Assembly: GCA_019614645.1 (NCBI GenBank)
Contig: JABWDB010000068.1
Coordinates: 868,001 to 932,000, forward strand
Source of the DNA: Stratiolaelaps scimitus
Lineage: Eukaryota; Arthropoda; Arachnida; Mesostigmata; Laelapidae
Direction of reading: 5' to 3'
Length of the DNA stretch: 64,000 bases
The position numbers and the translations under genes are program-made. Below the pieces are notes generated by a model. The model was not told the DNA's origin, did not search any database, and was given only the letters and a program-made list of their open reading frames with translations. Below, piece after piece: positions 24,550-36,500 of this stretch. Positions within the stretch are counted from its first letter, which is position 1. Every line of letters begins with the position of its first letter.

Positions 24550-27500
24550 AAGTGGAAACATACCGGACTGCCATCAAGAAACTTCTCCACGATCTCCACA
24601 ACCTTTTTAGCGTCGGTTTTGGGGCCCACCTTCACGCAGCGCATGTTGTAACCCGTTTCTAATGTAAGCCAACAGAGAAACAATAAAACCACTCGCTACA
24701 TTAGAACTGCCATGTTTTATAATTGACTAACCAACAAAAGTGCGCTTGGTAGGTGTTTTTTTGTCTGAAATCTAAGAACACGAGAGTTGCGAGGCGACAG
24801 CAGCACTACAATCAAAGAGGAGAGACATTTGCACCTTCTGCGAAGAGGTCTCAAGATTTCAGGCCGTCGTACTTTGCAGCGATACCAAAATCTTACCAAA
24901 TTTCTTCTTGAGGAACATCGGAGATCCGGCGCATTTGAGTTTACCGCGCGAAAGAAACGCAATGCGGTCGCCCAGCACATCGGCCTCCTCCATGTAGTGA
25001 GTCGTCAGGAGAATCGTGCGGCTCCGGCGTACCTGTCGAGCAGGCAACAGTCATCAAGCGACGCAACTATGTGATTTGCGCTCGCAGATTGTAGACACTG
25101 TCTCATTCATTTTAATAACGCATAACGAGGAATAACTCTGAGTTCACTGCCCGCTGAAAGCAGTTTTCAATACAATATGTATAAGGTGTTTGGGTTTATG
25201 AACGGAACTGCAATTTTCTGCAACAAGTTTCGGATATATGTCACCAGGTGGCGGGACTCGACCCTGTGGCCTCCGGTCTTTTTGGCTATGTCCCTAGCTT
25301 TTTGGAGCCAGAAACATAGCCACCGTCCAACCGCCACCACGCTGACGAAAGAAGATTCAAGGAAGGCACTGCCTGTGCTGAAATGTTTTTTGTGTAAAAC
25401 CTATGTGAACAACGGCTTAGCGTGCCGTGCTCTTCGTTAGCCAGTGAAAGTCAGGTCTCAGCCCTTCCGCAGTGCAATGGAAAGGCCTCCCCCTGGGGTT
25501 TCCACCTTCCTGATCAAGGAGGTCCCGGCACCCTAGACAATCCTTCATTTTGTCGGTTGTTTGTTGCGTCAAATAAAGGACATCGTATTATGTTTAATAG
25601 CGAACCCTTATTAAATAGGGGCTTCCGATGGCGGAGCATTCGTGTTTCTCTACGTAAGACCGTCATTAAAAAGTTCGCTAAGTACGGCCGTGGTGCGTTC
25701 GAAGCACAAACTCATAAAAGACGGCGGGGAGCGTAAAAGCATAACACAAGACGGCTAATCTCCTAATGTGGTTATTGTCCGTTGACGCATTTGAATATAA
25801 AGTTTTGTAATCTGTTTTGACAAATTTAGTCCATTCAGTCATCGATAGGCGAAAGCTGGCTATTTACCTCTTGCAAAACTGTCCAGACACTTCGACGTGC
25901 TTGGGGGTCCATGCCAGCTGTTGGCTCGTCGAGGATGAGTATCTGAAATACATGGGTTATGTATACATATTTATCCACCCGATGGTTGTATGGATAGCCT
26001 CTGCATGAAGATGTGTCCATGTAGACAACATACGAATTACGTTACCGTCCTGTAGGTTTTGTTCCGTGGAAATCATTGACCTTGCTTTTGATCGACCCGA
26101 CGCGAGGTCCGCGACCACCCGATACATTTAGGCATATAGGCTGAGTATCTGAGTGTCAAAAATGTATGTGTCTTTCTCACAGAGTGAAATCAATCCGCTG
26201 TCAGCCCTCAGAAATTCTCATCGTAGGTTCACTTTGCCATCGCAGAACGAGGCGCAGTCCCTCTCCCCTCAAATATAATATGCCCGACTCGCAGTCTTGT
26301 TGAGATCAACGCGACTCTTGCCAGGTACGAATAAGGGAGAGAACAAGAAAAGGTGGCCCCGACAGGTCCTCATAGTAATGCCTAAAAGATTAAGAGCTGA
26401 GACCTGTCAGATAGGGGCAGAACAGCTGAGGCCTGTCAGCTCGAAAAACTGTGAGATCAACGCGAACACGAAGATACAACACGTTGATATGCCCGATTCG
26501 CCTTCACATATCATCTCTTCCCCGATTCGGTGTCTATGAATTTCTATATGGTATCATCACGTGACCAAGACGCTTCGAAAAAATGAAGAAAAATGGAATC
26601 TTACAATTAACACAAAATAATCACTAGCCAACGATAGATCGCACACAGCCAACATTGTAGGGGGCCACATTGGGAGCACCATTTTACTCACGCTGCTTCC
26701 ACCAACCATCGCGTTCGCCATACAAAGCTTTCGTTTCATTCCGCCGGAAAGGCAATGGGCCTGTACATGCTTCTTGGAGAGTAAGTCAAATTTCGTCAGT
26801 AGAATTTCTGTTTCCGCGGCAGTCTCTTCGCCAGCTGCGCCTGTTGCGGGAACGAGATGTGGATCGATTGTTCATGAAATAGAAATCAATCGATGATACG
26901 TGAGGTTGTTGTTAACGTAGACAGGAAAAAGGAAACTCGTTTTCTACAGCTGACTTGCTCAGCTGTCTTCGTTATATCTTAGGCAGGGCTTTGGTGCCGT
27001 TTTGTAGCAGCATCGTTTCAAGGAACTAATTCAAGGACCTGCTTCAAGGGTGAGACAAAAGAGAGGAATTGTATGGTTGTTGGTTTCTAGTAAAGGATTA
27101 TTTATTGCCCTTCGCCTATTTCGGCCTTAACCGGTCCGATTCCTCGAGCAGGACATATCTAGGCTATCTCCAACAAATGGCTGTGTGACCATAGGCAGGG
27201 CAGTGTTAACCACACCCTAGCCAAATTGCACCTTCTAAGGGTCATACCGGCGACCACAAATCGTGGCGCTCCTCGATCGTGGTTTCCACAGTAATCGATT
27301 ATTACAGCTATTGCCCAATAGCTTAATGGGCTAGATTGCAGAAGCAAAATTGGCATTTTATGTCTGGGCATAATAGGTAACGACATGAATTTTTACCCTT
27401 GATTGCAGCGAAAAATTCCAAGTGCTCCTGGACGGTGAGCTCGTTGAATAGGACGTTATGTTGGGGACACAGCCCGATGCCACGGCGCGCCTTGACCGTG

Positions 27501-30500
27501 TTCGTACGTACACTATAGCCGTTGATGAACATCTCGCCACTGGTGGGCGGAAACAGTCCGGTGAGTATGTTCATTGTCGTGGTTTTGCCGGCGCCGTTGT
27601 GGCCAAGAACCACTGTGATTTGGTTACGGTACAACTCTAGGGACAGATGATCAACGGCCTTCTTTTTCGACTTGTTGAACCGGTGTGTAACGTCACGCAG
27701 CACGATCATGGGGTTGCCGGCATTCGCCGGCGGTGTTTCGAACATCGGTCCTTTGCGAGCTTTGCTTTCGGGGGTCGAGGCCTCCCCAGTAGTGTCAAAG
27801 TCGACTGATGACCGAGGACACCAGTAGGAGGGTTGACATATAAATAAAGGGTGCTTAGGCATACCAAGCTGCCATGGAATCACCGCGTCAAGGTAGAAGA
27901 TCAAAAGACCAAAGATAAGCCACGATAACAGCATCATACTCATGATACCCAGTAGAGAGACGTTGTCGCCTGCTCGAGCAATCATTCCCACTTTGCTCCA
28001 CTGAGCGCCGACGCCTAAAAGAAACGCGAAGCAAAGGGGAAAAAATATTGAGTCAGGGACGAATTTCCAAATTCGGTTATTTGATGATTTTTTTTATGTC
28101 ATCTTTCAAGGCGTCCCCCTTCTAGATAGATTTTTTAATAACAACAATAATAAAGTTAGCTCATATTAGTGATAATAGCGATGATCCCAGATTTGAGCTG
28201 TGTGGCGGAACCAATTTTTATTTCAAATAAAAACACTAGAGTCTCCTCATTTGAATCTTTAATTCGATTAGTGCCCTTGCCAAGAACTACGACCACCCGA
28301 CAAACATCGTAGTAGCTAACCGCCTGACAGAATTTCGAATATTTCGAACGACACTAGTTTAGTCCCTTCACGTAGGTGTCACGAAGATACTCTGCGATAT
28401 TTAGGCTACTACTTTAGGTGTAATTTCGTTGAAGAACTCGAGGTGTCGTTCGCGGATAGTTCGCCTGCCAAATCTTCGGTACAGATTAGGCATCACCCTA
28501 CTCCTTCCCAGTAAATGTCCTGTGAATCACGATGAGTTGAATTCGTCTACTAGAGGAAGACACGTTTGTCCTCGGCAGAGAGCTACGACGGCTTCTGACA
28601 AACTGAAATGCTAGTTACCATATATATTATATATATGTATATATATATATATATATCATCATCATCATAATCAAATGTTTATTCTCGGAACTGCAATATA
28701 CATACATATGCTCAAGTTCTCGGTAAAAGGAAGAAGGTTGATTGCAAGCTCGTTTGACTATTGCCATTTGACACAAATGTATGACCTCAACTCAGTCGAG
28801 CAGAATGTGAAGTCAAACAGCCAATACAATATGTACATATATACACCACATCCACTGTGTATGTTAGTATTAGTAAATCATCGAAATAATCACAAGTTAG
28901 TTCCTGTTGCCGTCTTAAGCGCACGCGAATTAACACGCATTATATACCTATCAGTCCTTCCCCACCAAATACCTACCCAATATATAATAATATGTATAAA
29001 ACTCACCCGACTGCTCCCAGAAGCTGATGATTTTGAAGGCCCAATAAAGGCCGCTTGTTGGCAAAAGCGACGTGAACAACTTCTTCTCTGCGCTCAGCGA
29101 TCCGTAAAAGTTCTTTCCTGGTGGGTCGAGGAAGCTTGACGAACATACAATTGAGGCCACCCATGTCAGTAGGGCGATGAGCGAGCCAAGGATCGCTGTA
29201 TACGCCGATGCGGCGAGTGCATCGCGGCCCAAGTGGAGTTTCGTCGATATGCCGATAAACGACAGCGCAAAAGGCAATTGTAACGAATGAGTTAGTAACA
29301 GCGATAGACAAAAATCATAATTATTGTAAAGCTCAATGAGGCACCGCGCGCTCTCTCGTTTTAGCATAAAGGTGCCGGTTCACGTCTAAATGATAGGATA
29401 ACAATTCGTTGGCATTGCGAGTAGCTGACCGCTGTTAATCCATAGCGTGTGTTCGAATGTATGTCGCGAGCAAGCGGCAGCACGGAACTTACGTGAGTTA
29501 ATAAGTACGCTCACGAGAAGATTCTGAAGAACTGCGCCAACACCAAAAAGGATCAGGACAGCGAAGACGAGTGACGGATCCGAATTGGGCAACACGGATA
29601 CGCCAAACGATCCGAGGAAGCAGAAAGCGACCTGCAAAATGTAGCAGAATGCAACAGATATTGACATCATATCAAGATCCGTAGCTGGTCGTGGTACTTG
29701 TAGCTAGTGTGCGTGATGCTGTATAACATATCACATGGCCGAGTGGATGGCCGAGCGACAGATACAGGGTGATCCTGTAAATCCGCAAGGTCATCTGTCC
29801 TTCTCGCCGTATTGCACAGAGTCTGGCATCTCTTCGTTTCCCCTATTTATGGGGCTATTTCGCATACGGGGTGTTCGGAAAGCTACGCAACCCTAATGGG
29901 GGCACAAGCGTGCACTGAACTGTTCCGAATCCGGTAACCTTCACTGAAATCTTTCACTTCTCCTTCTCTGCTAAAACTCATAAGTAGATAGTACGTGCAC
30001 CCTGTTATGTTAAAGCATTAAAACAAGCGAGGAAATCCACGAAGGGTTATCTCTCGGGGCCAGCAAAGTGTAGCGAAAATCTTGAAGCGCAGGGGGATCT
30101 TAGGCAAAGGTTCATTTCCTCAGGATTATATATGTATGTGCATATATATATATATTAGGTTGGACGGAAAGTTCTTTCTGCCTAGAAGGTGAACTCGTTG
30201 CCTACTCGTTCTGCCGTGCGCGCGCGCGATTTAAGTGGGGGAGGAGGTTTGTTTTCATCTAGTTCGGACGGCTAAACACGATGGTGACGCAATTTGCGCG
30301 CTCAGATTACTCCTTGTGGTAGTAAATCGGCTGTGGACATGGAGAGTGACAAATCGAAAATTCGCCAGTTTTGTTTTTTGAGTTCAAAAAAGGTGAAACT
30401 GCTGCGCAGGCGTAGAGAAACGCTACGGCGCTGCTCGGACAGGGCTGTGTGACTGAAAGAACCTGTAGTAATTGGTTCAAAAAAATTCGTTCTGGTGACT

Positions 30501-33500
30501 TCATACATCAAGGTTCGGGAGGCCTACAGTGATCGACGACGATATGCCAGAAATGAAAATCTGAGAAAACCCAATGGTAACTACTTGAAAACTAGCCGTA
30601 GAACTTGGAATTAGCCACTCAAGTTTCGTAAGCTCATTGAAACGGCTTGGATTTAAGGTACCCCACGCTCTGAGCAATGCCCAGAAACAAAATCGGCTAC
30701 AAATCTGCACACCGCTGCTCGAAAAGCGCAGTTAGTGTTCATTTTTCAATCGGATTGTAACGTGTGACAAAAAGTGGGTTAAGTACGATAATCCGCGACG
30801 AGAAAAGCACTGGACGAAGGGCGCTGCTACGTCCCACAGCCAACCAAGTCAGACATACACCAAAAGAAGGTTATGTTGTGTGTTTGGTGGGATATTCCGA
30901 TGGGCCAAACACTCAATTCAGTCCTGTGCTGCCAGCAGCTGCAGTGGGTTGAAAAAAAATGAGGAAGACCCGTCCAATGCGCGTCAATAGGCCTGGGGGT
31001 CCTGTTCCAGCAGGGCAAGGCGCGACCCCATGTGAGTTCGGTGACCCAGAATAAAATCCAGGAGCTTGGCTGGAAAACCGTTCCACATCCTCCATGTTCC
31101 CCCGACCTCGCCCCTTCAGACTACCATCTTTTCTTGGGGTTTCCGAACTATCTTAGTACAAAAAAGTTCAACTCAAGAGAAGAGGTCGAAAAGGGGTTGT
31201 GCGGCTATTTCTCCAAAATAAAATAGGACTTTTACGAAAAATGCATTGCCGACCTGGTGGAACGCTGGCGGAAGACCGTCGCAAACTATTTCAATCAATA
31301 GGAGAAGCGCGCAAGGAAACTCACCGACGATAAAAAGCAGAAAAAATTTTCCGTCCAACCTAATACTTGTCAAAATTTTCAATTTCTATGTTCGTTTCAA
31401 TTTCATTTTTGTAAATTCTTTGTCAAACTCAAGCGCCCTATAAACCTATCTAAATTTCACGTCTAGAGAAAAAGGAAAGAACATCACGGAAGGTTACCTG
31501 CGAAACCGTCATACTTTGCTTAGTCGCCCATAGGGTTGCGTTACTTTCAGAACACTCTGTACTTTGTACGGGCCTCGGTAAAACTAGTCCGAAGCACTGT
31601 TGGTGTACACTGTTGACGTACCAAGGCCATAAGTACGATGAAACCAACAGAGACACAACCAATGCAAAGGAGATTGGTCCAGTAAACGAGATCCGACATG
31701 CCCATCATACGTAGCAGCTCCTGCAGTGAACCGAAAACAAATAAAATTTAGGTAAACTAAAAATAAAATGCTAAAAAAAATAAAGCAAACGACACATTGG
31801 GTTTGTATGGCTGGAAGGCGTTACCAGGGTCCCACAAGTTGGCATAATACACATATACCGTTGGATCCAGCTCATTGAATTCAACCTGTAACACCTCAAC
31901 ATAAGCCACGCTTCAAGGTGGTACAACATAGGTCAACAGGCCGGTTGTGTTATATATATGTATTAGATACATAACAGTGACCTCGGATATCGCTTACCCT
32001 GATCCGGCTATGCTTGTCCTGTATGATTTGCAAGGTGAAAAAGAGTACGAAGAGGACACACCCAAACGAAATCATTGAAGGCACAAACGTGATGACACTC
32101 ATGAATGTCTCATCTTTAAGGTACCTGGCCGAGGAAGGCAGCAACAGAGACGAGAAACCGTTCGATTAGAATGTCCTATATCAACAGGCCAATCCCCTGT
32201 ATTCAACTAGATATGACTAACAACGTATTAAAAAGCCAGAGTATGAAACGGTGGATTACTGTTACAGAACGCACGTTGGATGTGGATCGAGGGCAATTGT
32301 GAATAACTCCGTCTCAAGTTGGTACAATACAATGTGCAGGGCGTGCCTGTACGAAGTTACAGCAAATATACCTTGTTGTCTATTACGGTGGTGGTGGCTC
32401 CAGATCGATAGAAATTTAAGGGGGATTGGAGACGTTCTCTCTTTATGCACAAAACAGGCTTAGCTACACTACGTGTACGCTACTCGGTCGGTATCAGTTG
32501 AGCCAATTGGTACTTGCATTCAAACAAATTCAACTCAGTGAGAAATATTCCCCCGAATACCGGATATGCGAAATTCGCCCTCGTACAGCACGTGGCTGCG
32601 ATCATGTATAGGCAACTGGATAACTTGGACCTGCGAGATTTACTGAATAGGACATATCCATACGGAATACAGATGTGTTTAGTCAGCGTGCTCTAAGTGA
32701 CTAAGCACGCATTTTGCATGGGACAAGCACACAAATAATGAGTGTCGTAAATTCTGCACGTGCTTTGGTGTGGGGAACGGCTTCATTTGCGGGCTAGATG
32801 CGAGGCGTCCACGCGAAACCTCATCGGGATAATCTTCCAGGCCGTAGAAAGCGAGATGCTGCTCGAACAACGCGTTCATGCTAGGGAACAAAAGATGTTT
32901 TTCCTGAAAAATGAGAACAGAGGTACAGGGGTAAATATATATATATATATATACATATGCATCGCAGCAGGTAGAATATGGAGGTTTAGAAGTAACCGTT
33001 GAGCCGCACAACGGCTGTAAATGACACTATTCCGGAGCGATCAAAATTGATCTCCTCTGTGTCGGTACACATTGCCATAATCAAAGAAGAGGAAACCTAA
33101 GAGGGCTGAACTCAACGGTGCACACGATTAGGAATCTTTCCCCAGCTAGAGGAAATATGAGGTAGCTTAAACCTGTTGTATTATTTAATAGGGGGTTTTG
33201 ATATCATCTAATAATCAACCTTTAGCCTAGTCTGTGCCTTACAAACATCCAGTCAGGGCATACAGGGTACGCTTAGTCGTGTGTTCTGCCGTGCGCAGTC
33301 TTCGTGAAATGTTTCAAATCGTTTGACGACAAAAACTCACACCAAATTTGACGCATGCTACTAACAATATAACAAAACCTGAGCTCAAGCAAGATTCCCG
33401 CTCTACGCGTTCAGTGTACAACGTACCTCGAAGCTTAGATGTTTACTTCGTGGACTTCCGTCGGCCTGTCCTGGAAGGAATCGCCTGCCCGTGTTGAAGT

Positions 33501-36500
33501 GCCATTTCGTCGAGTTGAAACGGAACGTATAACCTAACAGGCCTGGCTGAGTTCCCTAAACAGAGGCACATGGTTGAGCATGGTAAGGGCGGATATCGAC
33601 CAACCACCAGCGATTACACGGTATATTGATGCACTGATTTGGTGCTGAATAGCCCTCAACACTAACGACGTACGACCGAAGACTCCGGCAGCCGTTTCGC
33701 GACCCTGATGTTTATTAAGCATCGACAGATGAACGTGGAGAAACTCAAGATGGTTCACTTGGCATGCTAAATCGATTCTCTCTAAATCAATACCCCTTGA
33801 CCAGTATCCAAATAGGTCGGTTCCATTAGGCGACTAGGGATAACATTCGTTAAGGGAGAGATAAGCACTTTCCTTCTATTCAAGCATATAATTGGCTGCT
33901 CAGCGAGTTGTATAGGCAATCCGATAATATGATAATTTGGCGATGGTAGCTCTTTGAAACAGCTCAAACAATTTAATTGATTAATACACCTGAGATCTTC
34001 TAGGTCGATCAGTGTGAAAGTACCCCCTTTGCACATACCTGAGGGGGTTTCAAGTCTGGATGATCCACAATTATAATTGCATAATAATGCACAATTATCT
34101 TACATTAAAGTATAAACACGTTTGTTCTCTCCCGGCATATTCTCCGTCCGAGTTGTTCCTTTCAGCGAGGCCTTATCTCGAGTTCGAGGATCATCACTGC
34201 ATTACCTATTCGTCATACATTCAATATTGGTGTTCCACATTGGCCAATATTGAGCAGTGCGAGCGTATTGTTGTTGAGTCAGTTTGGTGTCAGCCTTTTA
34301 AAAAACAAATTAAATAATGCCACTCACTGCTGCCGTCTCCGCGTCGAACAGGATAGCAAGGTCAAGTGATACATCTGCACTAAGCAGGTAATCTTTCAGT
34401 TGCGCTATTGTCTCGAACGGTGTTACCTCTGTGGAGTAAAGTGGAGTTGAATAGAGGGAAGGGGAACGCTTTCATTATTGGTGTACTAAAGGAACTGCAA
34501 TTTGTTCAATGCAATTTAAGTTCTCTTATATGTCTCCACCGGATCGCGAGATTCGGAACCTGCCCTCGGCCTCCGGCTGTCCACGGCCAGAGACTTAGCC
34601 GTCCAAGCCACCGTTGAACAGATGAGCAGATAATGTTACGAGTCTAGTGATAGCATATATAATATCATCAGTCTATGCCAATAGGAGACGATGATTTTTT
34701 CATCTGGCAACCTTCGTGTGTTCCTATACAACGCACGGAAATTGATTTAAGCACTTTGAAAGGATTTGAGAAATACATGCGTGTATATTAAAATTCAGTG
34801 AAAAATCCGAACCTATAAATCGCCCGGTGTTATAGAGGAAAGAGACGCCTCAGACTATTTCGCTCGCTACCAAGCAAAGAGATAATTATAATAACTTCTA
34901 CAAATTTTATGATCGGTTATATTTAGCGGGGTGGTCGTTTCTGTGATTGATGTTCCTTATTCAGTATCAGCGAAATCTCACCTCGGGTACTATTGTCCTT
35001 CAAATAAATCCTCATCAGCGAATCCGTGTAGTTGGTTTTCGGAGCGTAAGCTATTCGTCCAGACTCGACCATCAGGAGTTGATAGATCTAATAATGTTAA
35101 TGGAGTACATCAACGAACACCGTACGTAACAAACAGAGAATCCGTTAGTAATAGAATTCTCGTTCGTCATTAAATCATGGGAATTATCCAGGCAACACTA
35201 AGTCAAAAGCAGGCCTTAGTCAATAGAAATACAACACGCTGAGAACCGCTAGACAATTTCGGCAGAATCCCACGGCTGTTTGTCTTCATTAGTGAGGTCA
35301 GTGAGTTCGAAATTTAAAAAGCGCTCAACTCCTCGGTCCGGATCTTTCCCAAGAACGTTGAAGGACGCTGGGGTTGCCCTTCGATTCAACGGCGCCGAAA
35401 GGTTTCTGTCCAGCTATCATCCACTCAGGGTCTTTAAAGAGATAGATCACGGTTCGCGGAGCCGGAAATACGGCACATATAAAAGTAAGTTGCAACCACA
35501 CGTGAGAGTGTGGTACACTTATACTTCGGAGTGTCTTAGTTGGAGTTCTAATCTGTCACTTGCACGTTCTGTTCAAGTTTGTGCAAGTTTTCTCCGGATG
35601 GGAGAAAGGCGATGTAGACTGTTTGTATTGAGTGGTGGTGGCTGGAGATCCGCATTGACGCGCCACAGAGCTCTACGGTGGGGCCCTGACTGTTATTATG
35701 ACACAATCTGACGATATGAAAAAGAAGGTCGAAGATACCGTCAAAATCTTCCGAGACGTTTGGCCTTGTGGTCGAGAAGAACAAAACCTCTCTCATCTTT
35801 TTGCGAATATTCAACGAGCCGTTCAGGCGAACCTGATACAGTTGTGCGCAGAACAGGTCCTGTTGCTAGCGACTACTAAATATCCTTTTCAAATGACCCA
35901 TGGACTACAATAGCATCCTTGACCCGGACGCGGTTATCGCGTCCATACAGTGGAATCTCAGAGGACTTGAATTCTTGCTTCGGGAAAGCTTATTTCAGGT
36001 TTGCTCAATGCTATTTGTACCTCTACTGTATTACGGGACCTCTGCTAGAGGATGTGGGGGGCCAGACAGATTGCAAGGGCTAGCAAGATTATTAACACCG
36101 ATGCGCTTCAGAGCAGGTTTTTGGGAGAATTCAATTGGACTCGGGGTCTCAGATATCTCGGTCGTCACAAATACAACCTCCACCTCATGAGTGAGCTTTT
36201 TTTTGCTTCATACTGCACACGTATACCGAAAGGTGGTGAATGGACCTATCCCATTAAGCGGCATCGCATTCCCTGATGCCGCCCTTGTCAAAAGCACGAC
36301 CCATCGAATAACTGAATTCAAGAAGCCGTCTGTTTGGATATGGCTTACGGGTTGTATGTCTGACTGATTTTATGAATTTTCGGAAAATGAAGGCTGGACC
36401 AATATATATATATATATATGTTCTGTTCAATGACTTCCTTTCTGTTATTGTTGATTTGAGAACTTAAGGATTGCACAGCTGCTTCTAACAAACACACTAC

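Noticed and set aside
35280..35711. 143-codon plus-strand ORF and a minus-strand ORF at 35548-35814
   Set aside because: I considered the minus-strand frames as an ABCA extracellular-loop exon. The exon 34982-35087 with the IAYAPKT motif fits both neighbours' phases exactly, leaving no place for them.
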